32,196 nt of DNA from Phreatobacter sp. (lineage in GTDB: Bacteria > Pseudomonadota > Alphaproteobacteria > Rhizobiales > Phreatobacteraceae), in NCBI RefSeq assembly GCF_030691135.1, contig NZ_JAUYFA010000044.1, positions 1 to 32,196 of the forward strand. Direction: 5' to 3'. A program made the position numbers and the translations under genes. This document shows, piece by piece, positions 1 through 7,490 of the stretch. The number at the start of each line of letters is the position of its first letter. The first letter of the stretch is position 1. The notes under the pieces are model-generated. The model saw nothing but the letters and a program-made list of their open reading frames with translations. It was not told the origin of the DNA and ran no database searches.

Positions 1-3
1 GAC

Positions 4-1428
4 TCAGCCGCGCGCCCAGAGCTGCGCCACGAAGGTTCCGGCCTTCTTCTCGATCGCCGCCGCAGCGTCGAGGCAGACGTCCTCGCGGTAGCGCGAGGTG
101 ATGATCTGCGCGCCGACCGGCTTGCCGTCGATGAGACCGACTGGCACGACGGCGGCCGGCAGGCCGAGCACGTTGATCGCCGACATGAAGCGCAGGTCGT
201 TCCAGAACAGCGACCGGCCGCGCTCGGCGCTTTCCAGATCGGCGTTGTAGGACGGCGTCTGTTGCACCGACAGCGGCGACAGGATGACCGGATAGTCTTC
301 GAGGAAAAGCATCCAGTTGCGCAAAACGCGCGAGCGGCGGGCGATGGCCTTCATGTAGCCCTCGCGGTCGAGGATCGTGCTCGACCCCTTCATGGCCTCG
401 ATGGCGGCGATGAAATCGGGGCTGCCATGCTGGCGCATGGTCGCCTCCTGCAGCACCGTCAGCTCGGTGAAGATCAGGTCGGACCAGAGTTTCCAGGTAC
501 CGTCGAGGTCGGGGAGTTCGACCTCGTTCACGTCATAGCCGGAATCGGCGAGGTGGTCGGCGGCCCTGCGGACGAGCGAGATCACCTGCGTGTCGGTCTT
601 CATGTCGCGCGGGATCTTGGCGAAGGCCACCTTGATCGGCCCCTTGAGTTTCGGTCCCTCGAGCGGCGCCGGCACCCACCAGGGGTCGCGGGGGTCACGC
701 TGGGCCATCACGGCGAGGCCGAGGCGCACATCGGCGACCGAACGGGCGATCGGCCCCTGGGACGACATGAACTGGGCCATGAGCGGTCGCTCGTCGCCGT
801 TCATCTGGGTCGGGTTGAAGGCGGGGATGCGCCCCTGCGTCGGCTTGATGGTGGCGACGCCGTTGCAGAAGGCCGGCCAGCGCAGCGAACCGCCGATATC
901 GTTGCCGTGGGCGATGGCGCCGATGCCGGCGGCGACCGCCGCGCCCGCCCCGCCCGAGGATCCGCCGCAGGTGATCGCCGGATCCCAGGGATTGCGGGTG
1001 AGGCCGTGCAGCGGGTTGTCGGTGAAGCCGCGCATGGAGAATTCGGGCGTGTTGCTGAGGCCGACGATGACGGCGCCGGCCTTGCGCAGATTGGCGGTGA
1101 CGGCGGAATCGTCGGGGGCGATATTGTCCTTGAAGGCGACGACGCCGTTGGAATTGGCCTGGCCCTTGACGTCGAGATTGATCTTGATGGTGATCGGCAC
1201 GCCGTGAAGCGGGCCAACCGCATCGCCCCTGGCCAGCGCCTTGTCGGCGGCCCTGGCGGTCTTGAGCGCGTCCTTCGACAGGTCGACGACGACGGCGTTG
1301 AGGGCCGGGTTGACCGCGTTCATGCGGGCGATGGACGCCTTGACGACCTCCTCCGACGACACTTTGCGGGATTTGATCGCCCTGGCGGTCTCGACCGCTC
1401 CCCACTGCCAGATCGGTGCCTTGGCCAC
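4..1428 (-). CDS. Amidase signature family hydrolase
   Basis: This 474-residue protein belongs to the amidase signature family, which hydrolyses carboxamides through a Ser-cisSer-Lys triad. The triad is visible: Lys82 in GVPITIKINLD, the cis-serine in GGSSGG (155-160) and the nucleophile Ser181 in DIGGSLRWPA. The length fits the family. The reading frame stays open upstream into meaB, but homology starts at AKAPIWQWG, so I chose the GTG at 1426-1428, which has AGGGGA about 9 nt upstream. The gene follows meaB on the same strand after 185 nt that hold a palindromic repeat, so co-transcription is uncertain. The substrate cannot be told from the sequence. It is probably a soluble cytoplasmic enzyme, since no signal peptide is visible. 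Confidence 0.9.
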   Translation of the reverse strand: MAKAPIWQWGAVETARAIKSRKVSSEEVVKASIARMNAVNPALNAVVVDLSKDALKTARAADKALARGDAVGPLHGVPITIKINLDVKGQANSNGVVAFKDNIAPDDSAVTANLRKAGAVIVGLSNTPEFSMRGFTDNPLHGLTRNPWDPAITCGGSSGGAGAAVAAGIGAIAHGNDIGGSLRWPAFCNGVATIKPTQGRIPAFNPTQMNGDERPLMAQFMSSQGPIARSVADVRLGLAVMAQRDPRDPWWVPAPLEGPKLKGPIKVAFAKIPRDMKTDTQVISLVRRAADHLADSGYDVNEVELPDLDGTWKLWSDLIFTELTVLQEATMRQHGSPDFIAAIEAMKGSSTILDREGYMKAIARRSRVLRNWMLFLEDYPVILSPLSVQQTPSYNADLESAERGRSLFWNDLRFMSAINVLGLPAAVVPVGLIDGKPVGAQIITSRYREDVCLDAAAAIEKKAGTFVAQLWARG

Positions 1429-1521
1429 TGTCGCTGTTCCCCTGCTGGTGACGGGTCGATGGTGCGCAAGGATCGCGGCCAAGGGAAGTGCCGCCGATGG
1501 GGGCGAGTCATGCGCGGTCCT

Positions 1522-1566
1522 CCCCCTCACCCGGCCTGCGGCCGACCTCTCCCCGGCGGGGAGAGG
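1522..1566. repeat. Dispersed palindromic (REP-like) repeat, copy 1
   Basis: The sequence CCCCTCACCCGGCCTGCGGCC is followed by a perfect hairpin: stem CCTCTCCCC (1546-1554), loop GGC and stem GGGGAGAGG (1558-1566). The same unit occurs twice more near 16.93-17.06 kb. It lies between meaB and the amidase gene, downstream of the meaB stop, and could end or stabilise that transcript. Similar intergenic units are common in Hyphomicrobiales genomes (general knowledge). Confidence 0.75.
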
Positions 1567-1613
1567 CGAAGATGCGCCCTGCGCTGTTCGGACAGCCAGG
1601 GCGAGGCGGTGGC

Positions 1614-2597
1614 TCAGATCCCCAACACCCCGGCAATCTCCTCCACCGCCACCATGGGGGCGAGCCGCCCTGCCGCAACCTCGGCCTCCAGCGCCGGCAG
1701 CCGCGCCTTCAGAACGGGATCGCGCTTCAGCCGCGCGGCGACGCGCTCGTGCAGCATGGTCCACATCCACTTGACGCCCTGGGCGCGGCGCTTGGCGGCG
1801 AAATCGCCGGAAGCCTCGGTCTTCGCGCGGAAGGCGCCGATCTGCTCCCAGAGCGCGTCGAGCCCCTGATTGGCGAGGCCGGAGATCAGCAGGACGGGCG
1901 GCGACCAGACGCGCGACTTCGGCGCCATGATGTGCAGGGCCGCCCGGTATTCCGCCGCCGCCGCCTTGGCGCGCAGCGCTCCGTCGCCATCAGCCTTGTT
2001 GACGGCGATGATGTCGGCGAGTTCGAGGATGCCCTTCTTGATGCCCTGCAATTCGTCGCCGGCGCCGGGCAGCATCAGCACGAGGAAGAGATCGGTCATG
2101 TCGGCGACAGCCGTCTCGGACTGGCCGACACCGACCGTCTCCACCAGGATCACGTCGAAGCCGGCGGCCTCGCAGAGCAGCATGGTCTCGCGCGTCTTGG
2201 CGGCGACGCCGCCGAGCGTGCCGGACGAGGGCGAGGGCCTGACATAGGCGTTCTCGTCGTTGACGAGGCGGGCCATGCGCGTCTTGTCGCCGAGGATCGA
2301 CCCACCGGTGCGCGAGGACGAGGGATCCACCGCCAGCACCGCGACACGGTGGCCCGCCGCGGTCAGGTTGGCGCCGAACGTGTCGATCGTCGTCGACTTG
2401 CCGGCCCCGGGCACGCCGGTGATGCCGATGCGGATCGCCTGGCCCGTCTCCGGCAGCAGCAGCTGCACCAGTTGCCGCGCCACAGCCTGATGCTCGGGCT
2501 TGGTCGATTCGACCAGCGTGATGGCGCGGGCGAGCACGGCGCGGTCGCCGGCACGGAGGGCCGCGGCAAGCTCGGCGGGATCTGGAAGGGCACGCAT
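1614..2597 (-). CDS. meaB: Methylmalonyl-CoA mutase-associated GTPase MeaB
   Basis: MeaB is a P-loop GTPase (ArgK/MeaB, SIMIBI class) that protects methylmalonyl-CoA mutase and gates loading of adenosylcobalamin. The 327-residue protein shows Walker A GVPGAGKST (61-69), the DPSSSRTGGSILGDKTRM block (91-108), the switch/Walker B region LVETVGVGQSE (151-161) and the guanine-specificity motif NKAD (200-203). Length is normal. The ATG at 2595-2597 begins the typical leader MRALPDPAEL. Its client enzyme, mutA-mutB, lies about 6.7 kb away on the same strand rather than next door, which is less usual. The cytoplasmic role and partnership are inferred from the family. Confidence 0.96.
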   Translation of the reverse strand: MRALPDPAELAAALRAGDRAVLARAITLVESTKPEHQAVARQLVQLLLPETGQAIRIGITGVPGAGKSTTIDTFGANLTAAGHRVAVLAVDPSSSRTGGSILGDKTRMARLVNDENAYVRPSPSSGTLGGVAAKTRETMLLCEAAGFDVILVETVGVGQSETAVADMTDLFLVLMLPGAGDELQGIKKGILELADIIAVNKADGDGALRAKAAAAEYRAALHIMAPKSRVWSPPVLLISGLANQGLDALWEQIGAFRAKTEASGDFAAKRRAQGVKWMWTMLHERVAARLKRDPVLKARLPALEAEVAAGRLAPMVAVEEIAGVLGI

Positions 2598-2787
2598 GCC
2601 GGCGTGGTATCAAAGCCACGCCCGGGAGGCGAGCGATTCGGCGGCGGCCGACGCCTTCCTCCCGCCCCATTGCGGCCATCTGCGCTGGTTACGCGGCAGG
2701 GATCTTCCGGGGCCCTGCCCCGCCTCCGTCGCCCGCTTCGTCCTTTCCAGGCGCTGCCTGCCGCCCCATCCCCGAGCCTCGATCCGC

Positions 2788-4026
2788 ATGCCAGAGCCGT
2801 CGACCACCCCCGTCGCCGCCCCTTTCCCCGCCTTTCGCCTCACGGCGGTCGCTCTCGCGGCGCTCGCCCTCGGCGGCTGCTTCGGCACCGGGCTGACCGG
2901 CGTCACCGGCTCCCTCGGTGCGCTGACGGCCCCTGCGGCACCGCCGACCACCACATCCGTCTTCGTCACCTCGACGCGCCCCGCCTTCACCGGCGACAGC
3001 CTCGGCGCGCCTTCGGCCGAGCGCGCGCGGTTCTACCGCCAGGTGGTGAGCATGCCACCGGGGCGGGCCACCGGCACCATTCCGCGACCCCAGATCACGC
3101 CGGAAAGCCCGCGCCGCCACGCCATGCTCACGGAACGCCAGGCTTTGGGCCAGGAGGTCTTCCGACGGCAGGTGGCCGAGGCGGTGAACGGTAAGCCCCC
3201 GGACCAGCGCGACGTGCTGGTCTATGTCCACGGCTTCAACACCGACTATGACGAGGCGGCCTTCCGGGTCGTGCAGGTCGCGGCCGACGGCGGCTTTCGC
3301 GGCACGCAGGTGCTGTTCACCTGGCCGAGCTATCGCCGTGTCCTCGCCTATGGCGGCGACCGGGAGGTCGCCACCGCGTCGCGCGATGCGCTCGACCGGC
3401 TGCTGACCGATCTCGGACGCACGCCCGGCGTCGCCCGCATTCACATTCTCGCCCATTCCATGGGCGCCTTCCTGACCATGGAGGCGCTGCGACAGGCCGC
3501 CATCGCCGGGAATGGCGACCTCGGCGGAAGGCTCGGCGAGGTGATCCTGGCGGCGCCCGACCTCGACGTGGAGGTCTTCCGCCAGCAGATGGCCCGCATC
3601 TCCCGCCCCTCGCGCATCTCGCTCTTCGTGCAATCGGACGACCGGGCGCTGGCGGTGTCGTCGACGGTCGCCTGGGATCGTCAGCGCGTCGGCGCGCTGG
3701 ACGTCCGCAATGCCGAGCATCGCCGCGTCATCTCGGGGCTCGGCGTCCGGGTCTTCACCATGAGCGCGACGGGCTGGACCGACCTCGTCCGCCACGGCAC
3801 CTTCGCCGAGGCGCCGGAGATCGTCCGGCTGATCGGCGGCAAGATCAGCCAGCAGCCGGTGATCGAGGATTCGCTGCCGCAGGTCGCGGAGGCCCCGCCC
3901 CTGCCCGCCGAGCTCAGGGCGCCACAGGAGCAGAGGCCGATGGCCGATCAGCCCGAGGCGGCGCGGGCGGTGACCGTCGAAACGCTGCCGGCCGCTGGCA
4001 GCGGAGCGCCGGCGCCCGTCGATTGA
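2788..4026 (+). CDS. Lipoprotein alpha/beta hydrolase (DUF900 family)
   Basis: A 412-residue putative outer-membrane or periplasmic lipoprotein with an alpha/beta-hydrolase domain of the DUF900 type. A hydrophobic leader ends in the lipobox LGGC, with Cys31 as the lipidation site. The domain has the oxyanion-region motif VYVHGFNTDYD (146-154), the nucleophile elbow LAHSMGAF (Ser224), an acid candidate in LAAPDLD (Asp258 or Asp260) and a late His in VRHGTF (His336). The last 60 or so residues are rich in Pro, Ala and Glu and look disordered. I chose the ATG at 2788 because it puts the signal sequence at the N-terminus; no strong ribosome-binding site precedes it. It is divergent from meaB. The substrate is unknown. 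Confidence 0.88.
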   Translation: MPEPSTTPVAAPFPAFRLTAVALAALALGGCFGTGLTGVTGSLGALTAPAAPPTTTSVFVTSTRPAFTGDSLGAPSAERARFYRQVVSMPPGRATGTIPRPQITPESPRRHAMLTERQALGQEVFRRQVAEAVNGKPPDQRDVLVYVHGFNTDYDEAAFRVVQVAADGGFRGTQVLFTWPSYRRVLAYGGDREVATASRDALDRLLTDLGRTPGVARIHILAHSMGAFLTMEALRQAAIAGNGDLGGRLGEVILAAPDLDVEVFRQQMARISRPSRISLFVQSDDRALAVSSTVAWDRQRVGALDVRNAEHRRVISGLGVRVFTMSATGWTDLVRHGTFAEAPEIVRLIGGKISQQPVIEDSLPQVAEAPPLPAELRAPQEQRPMADQPEAARAVTVETLPAAGSGAPAPVD

Positions 4027-4050
4027 AGCCAGGCGCCGCTCCGGGCCGCA

Positions 4051-4356
4051 TCAGGCCCGCGTCCCTCTCAGGAAGGGCTGTGCGGCCTGCAACGCGGTAT
4101 CGCAGGTGGGCGCAACCTTGATCAGGACGGACTCGGCACTTTCATTGCCGATCCACAGGCCGAAGGCGGTCGACACCGCCCAGATCGGATCCGAGGTGAC
4201 GCGGTCGACGGCGGCGGGCGCTGCCTCACGCGTGCAGGTGACGACCTGCTGGACGATGGCCGGCGGCGCCTGGGCCCTGGCCAGCTGGGCGGTGATCGCC
4301 TGCTCGATGGGCTGGAGGAGGAAGAACGAGACGAGAGACATCAGGAAACTGGTCAT
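4051..4356 (-). CDS. Small protein with hydrophobic N-terminus, unknown function
   Basis: A 101-residue protein that I do not recognise. Residues 1-15 (MTSFLMSLVSFFLLQ) are hydrophobic and could be a signal peptide or membrane anchor, although the usual positive n-region is missing. Two cysteines (Cys41 and Cys85) could form a disulfide if the protein is exported. The ATG at 4354-4356 has GGAG 9 nt upstream, which supports real translation. It sits tail to tail with the lipoprotein hydrolase gene (24 nt between stops) and 45 nt downstream of the zeta-inhibitor paralogue on the same strand, so the two may share a transcript. Confidence 0.6.
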   Translation of the reverse strand: MTSFLMSLVSFFLLQPIEQAITAQLARAQAPPAIVQQVVTCTREAAPAAVDRVTSDPIWAVSTAFGLWIGNESAESVLIKVAPTCDTALQAAQPFLRGTRA

Positions 4357-4401
4357 GGCAATGGGCTCCGGGGGGCGCGTCGGACGGCGTGGAAGCGCGG
4401 A

Positions 4402-4917
4402 TCAGTCGGTGCAATGGGTCTGGACGAGCGCCTGGCGATGGAAGGCGGCGAGGGTCTGCCGCACCATTCTTTCGGTCATCACCATCCCCGCGCCGTCGAA
4501 GTCGCGCAGCAGCGCCGCGACGATGTCGGCGTCGCCCGGCACCTCGAAGTCAGCCCGGTGCATGCCGGCGGCGTAGGCTGCGAGATCCGCACCGGTCAGG
4601 CCGAGGAGACGGCCGGCCCAGAGCCCGGTCAGGACATTGCGCCGTGCGATGACGTGGTCGCGGGTATCGGCGTCCAGGCACCAGTCGACGCGCGGCCCGG
4701 TCTCCGCGGCGCCCGTCGGGCGTGCGGCGGGCGGCTGTCCGGTCACGCCGGGTCGCTGCCGCGTCGGCCTGGTCGCCATGGCGGTCCATGCGGCATTCGC
4801 AGTGATCCCAGCGGGACGGGGGGCAGACCGTCCGGCCCCCACGGAGGCGGCGTCGAGGGCCACGCCCGGGTGGTCGGCTGCAAAGCCATGCGGGTTGATC
4901 GCGGCTTGGCCACGCAT
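4402..4917 (-). CDS. DUF1476 / ATPase-inhibitor zeta-subunit family paralogue with atypical N-terminus
   Basis: Residues about 80-165 of this 171-residue product match the DUF1476 family, the alphaproteobacterial F1-ATPase inhibitor subunit zeta. Diagnostic stretches are ARRNVLTGLWAGRLLGLTG (91-109), AAYAAGMHRADFEVPGDAD (113-131) and a C-terminal helix with VRQTL. Canonical zeta proteins are about 105 residues and start with the inhibitory segment resembling FDDRE-AFE-KFA. Here that segment is missing and about 80 residues rich in Ala, Pro, Gly and Arg stand in its place. I chose the ATG at 4915-4917 because AAGGA lies 7 nt upstream; in-frame ATGs at 4965 and 5061 upstream, and one nearer the domain, are possible. 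A housekeeping zeta gene probably exists elsewhere (inference). Confidence 0.75.
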   Translation of the reverse strand: MRGQAAINPHGFAADHPGVALDAASVGAGRSAPRPAGITANAAWTAMATRPTRQRPGVTGQPPAARPTGAAETGPRVDWCLDADTRDHVIARRNVLTGLWAGRLLGLTGADLAAYAAGMHRADFEVPGDADIVAALLRDFDGAGMVMTERMVRQTLAAFHRQALVQTHCTD

Positions 4918-5095
4918 CGGGAAATCCTTCGGGCCGGCGAACGATGTCGATGAACGGTCCGACATCGCGAGAGCGCCGGCCGGGCGCTCGCCAGAGGGGC
5001 CCGGACCACGGGACTGGCCGGAAATGGGGGTTCGCCGTGCCGGGACAAGGGCGCGCGACAAGCTGGCGCAGGCGGCCGGTGGCGCGGGCAGCGGT

Positions 5096-5350
5096 TCAGA
5101 ACAAGACGCCGATGACGATCCGGACAGCGGCGATCAGGGCGGCGAGCGCGGTGAACAGCGCCGCGCGGGAATTCAGGATCTGCGTCCGGTTCAGCGTCGT
5201 GACGATGCGGTTCATGTCGGCCGCGTCGATCTCCTCGTTGCGGCTGATGCGGCGGACGCGCTGGCGGCTGGCGATCCACCAGAACCAGGCCGACAGGCAG
5301 GCAGCCGTGGCGATGAGGAGGTCAAGGACGACGTTGAGCGTGGGCAGCAT
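5096..5350 (-). CDS. Small two-helix membrane protein, unknown function
   Basis: An 84-residue protein with two predicted membrane segments, roughly residues 5-26 (LNVVLDLLIATAACLSAWFW) and 64-84 (ALFTALAALIAAVRIVIGVLF). A charged linker containing RQRVRRISRNEEIDAAD joins them. I do not recognise the family. The ATG at 5348-5350 has GGGG about 8 nt upstream, a weak ribosome-binding site. It follows the tctA terminator on the same strand, so it probably has its own promoter, and it precedes the zeta-inhibitor paralogue by 178 nt. That intergenic stretch shows nothing I can name. Confidence 0.6.
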   Translation of the reverse strand: MLPTLNVVLDLLIATAACLSAWFWWIASRQRVRRISRNEEIDAADMNRIVTTLNRTQILNSRAALFTALAALIAAVRIVIGVLF

Positions 5351-5380
5351 GGGAGGACCCCGGTGGCCGCGCAGCCATGG

Positions 5381-5421
5381 CGGAAAACGTTCCGCCGGGC
5401 AAGACCGCGCCTGCCCGGCGG
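5381..5421 (-). terminator. Rho-independent terminator after tctA
   Basis: A perfect 10-bp stem, CCGCCGGGCA (5392-5401) with TGCCCGGCGG (5412-5421), encloses a 10-nt loop. Read on the minus strand it comes just after the tctA stop codon and is followed by a short T run (GTTTTCC). It would end the tctCBA transcript. Confidence 0.7.
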
Positions 5422-5428
5422 GACCGGA

Positions 5429-6928
5429 TCAGATGGCGGCCGCCCGCCCCTGCGGGCGCTTCTTGTAGAGCCAGACGGCGAGCGGCCAGACCATGAGGCC
5501 GATGGTGATGGCGGCGAGGACCGCTGAGACCGGCCGGGCGAAGAAGGGCAGCAGCGAACCGTCGGACTTGATGAGCGAGGTGATGAAATGCTGCTCGACC
5601 ATCGAGCCCATCACGATGCCGAGCACCAGGGCCGCGACCGGGAAGCCGTTTTTCTCCATCAGATAGCCGACGACCCCGAAGGCGGCGACGGTGATGACGA
5701 GGAAGAGGTTGTTGCCGGTGGCGAAGGAGCCCACCGCGCAGAGCAGTACGATGACCGGCATGATCATGTAGCGCTTGGCCCGCAGGATGAAGGTGGCGAG
5801 TCGGATCATGATAATCCCGAGCGGGATCATAATGATGTTGCCAAGCATGAAGATGATGTAGAGCGCGTACATGCTCGACGCCTTCTCGGTGAAGAGCGTC
5901 GGGCCTGGATTGAGGCCCTTCATGTAGAGAACGCCGATGGCGATGGCGGTGATGGTGTCGCCGGGAATGCCGAAGAGCAGCGAGGGCACCCAGCCCGAGG
6001 CGAGCGAGGCGTTGTTGGAGGCACCCGCCTCGATCAGCCCCTCGGGATGGCCGGTGCCGAACTTCTCCGGCGTCTTCGAGAAGCGCTTGGCCATGGCGTA
6101 GGAGACCCAGGCCGCCATGTCGGCCCCGGCGCCCGGCAGCACGCCGATGATGATGCCGACGATGTTCCCGCGCGCCTGCTGCTTGGGATATTCCTTGGTC
6201 AGCTTCCACTGGCCCGCGAGGATCGAGCCGAACTTGCGGCGCTCCAGTTGCGGCGGCTCGGGCACCGACATGGCGCGCATGACCTCGGCCACGGCGAAGC
6301 AGCCGACGAGGGCGGGGATGACCTCGATGCCGCCTAGGAGGTCGGTGGAGCCGAAGGTGAAGCGCGGGGTGCCTGCCGGGTTCTCGATGCCGACGCAGGC
6401 AATGAGCAGGCCGAGCAACATGGCGGCGATGGCCTTCACCGGCGAGGAACGCGCGACGACGGTGGCGCACATCAGGCCGAGGAAGGCGAGCCAGAAATAT
6501 TCGAAGGTCGAGAAGGACAGCGCGAACTCGGCGAGCAGCGGCGCCATGATGATGAGCGACAACGTGCCGAAGACACCGCCCAGCGCCGAGAACCACAGGC
6601 AGATGCCGAGGGCCAGTTCCGGCTGGCCCTTGCGCGTCATGGCATAGGCTTCGTCCGTATAGGCCGCGGAAGCGGGCGTGCCGGGGATGCGCAGCAGGCA
6701 GCCGGGAATGTCGCCGGAAAAGATCGCCATCGCCGAAGCGGTGATGATGGTCGCGATGGCGGCGATGGGCGACAGATAAAAGGTGACCGGCACGAGCAGC
6801 GCCGTCGCCATGGTGGCCGACAGGCCGGGGAGCGAGCCGACGACGAGGCCGTAGATGGCAGAGAGCAGGATGGCGATGAGCACATCGGGTGCCAGAACCA
6901 TCTGCCAGGCTTCGATAAAGGTGCTCAT
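5429..6928 (-). CDS. tctA: Tripartite tricarboxylate transporter large permease TctA
   Basis: A 499-residue polytopic inner-membrane permease of the TctA family, the large transport subunit that works with TctB and a periplasmic TctC receptor. Family signatures include the N-terminal GSLPGLSATMATALLVPVTF block (about 32-51), the RIPGTPASAAYTDEAYAM block (about 79-96) and a second LPGAGADMAAWVSYAMAKRF block mid-protein. This internal repeat of the Pro-Gly-rich motif is typical of TctA. Length is normal for the family (about 500). It starts 6 nt after the tctB stop and ends at a clear terminator. Transport is probably driven by an ion gradient. The substrate class (citrate, other carboxylates or aromatic acids) cannot be told from the sequence. 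Confidence 0.96.
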   Translation of the reverse strand: MSTFIEAWQMVLAPDVLIAILLSAIYGLVVGSLPGLSATMATALLVPVTFYLSPIAAIATIITASAMAIFSGDIPGCLLRIPGTPASAAYTDEAYAMTRKGQPELALGICLWFSALGGVFGTLSLIIMAPLLAEFALSFSTFEYFWLAFLGLMCATVVARSSPVKAIAAMLLGLLIACVGIENPAGTPRFTFGSTDLLGGIEVIPALVGCFAVAEVMRAMSVPEPPQLERRKFGSILAGQWKLTKEYPKQQARGNIVGIIIGVLPGAGADMAAWVSYAMAKRFSKTPEKFGTGHPEGLIEAGASNNASLASGWVPSLLFGIPGDTITAIAIGVLYMKGLNPGPTLFTEKASSMYALYIIFMLGNIIMIPLGIIMIRLATFILRAKRYMIMPVIVLLCAVGSFATGNNLFLVITVAAFGVVGYLMEKNGFPVAALVLGIVMGSMVEQHFITSLIKSDGSLLPFFARPVSAVLAAITIGLMVWPLAVWLYKKRPQGRAAAI

Positions 6929-6934
6929 GGCGGC

Positions 6935-7432
6935 CTACCAGGGCATGGGGAGAAGGCCGGGCGGCAAGGGCACGCGCAGCAGCTTGGCAAAGACGAGATG
7001 GACCGCAGGCGGCGCGCAGAGGGCGAGGATCAAGGCCGAGCGCCATGTGCCGCCGAGCGCGAAGCAGGTGGCGGCGACCATGACGGCGGCGGTCGGGATG
7101 AAGCCGAGATGATCGACGGTAAAGGCATAGAAAAGCAACAGCAGCGGCGGCACGACGGTCTTCAGGGCGGCATGCGGAACGGGCGCCTCCTGACCAGCGG
7201 GCACGTGGCTGCCGTCCTCGGCCGCGACAACCTGTTCCGGCTCCTCGAAGGACGACCCGACCCCGATGGCGATCGCGATGCCGCAGAGCACCAGGCCAAT
7301 GCCGATGACCATGGGGAAAACGTTGGGGCCGACCTGCTGGCCGGGCACGGGAGGCAGGAGCGAGCCGCCATAGGCGGCGGCGGCTCCCAGCACGGCCAGG
7401 CCGATGCCGGTGAGGCGGTTGGATATCTGCAT
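6935..7432 (-). CDS. tctB: Tripartite tricarboxylate transporter small permease TctB
   Basis: A 165-residue membrane protein with about four hydrophobic segments, at the expected place and size for TctB, the small membrane subunit of TTT transporters. The N-terminal part has the family-like GPNVFPMVIGIGLVLCG stretch (about 35-51). A long polar loop rich in Glu and Pro follows, then two or three further helices. TctB proteins diverge quickly, so the call leans on the order tctC-tctB-tctA. It lies 58 nt after tctC, separated by a strong stem-loop, and 6 nt before tctA. Confidence 0.92.
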   Translation of the reverse strand: MQISNRLTGIGLAVLGAAAAYGGSLLPPVPGQQVGPNVFPMVIGIGLVLCGIAIAIGVGSSFEEPEQVVAAEDGSHVPAGQEAPVPHAALKTVVPPLLLLFYAFTVDHLGFIPTAAVMVAATCFALGGTWRSALILALCAPPAVHLVFAKLLRVPLPPGLLPMPW

Positions 7433-7450
7433 GGGGTCACCTGGAGGGCG

Positions 7451-7476
7451 AGGACCCGCGGCAGGCCGCGGGTCCT
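7451..7476 (-). promoter_or_regulatory. Intercistronic stem-loop between tctC and tctB
   Basis: A perfect 11-bp stem, AGGACCCGCGG (7451-7461) with CCGCGGGTCCT (7466-7476), has a 4-nt loop. No T run follows on the minus strand, and the tctB ribosome-binding region begins right after it. It is therefore more likely an mRNA-stabilising or partial-attenuation element than a full terminator. Confidence 0.65.
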
Positions 7477-7490
7477 GCGGATGGGCGGTG

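Noticed and set aside
1429-1770. Open minus-strand frame extending the amidase N-terminus by over 100 residues
   Set aside because: It runs through the palindromic repeat and into meaB, is low-complexity Arg/Ala/Gly sequence, and family homology begins at the GTG at 1428.
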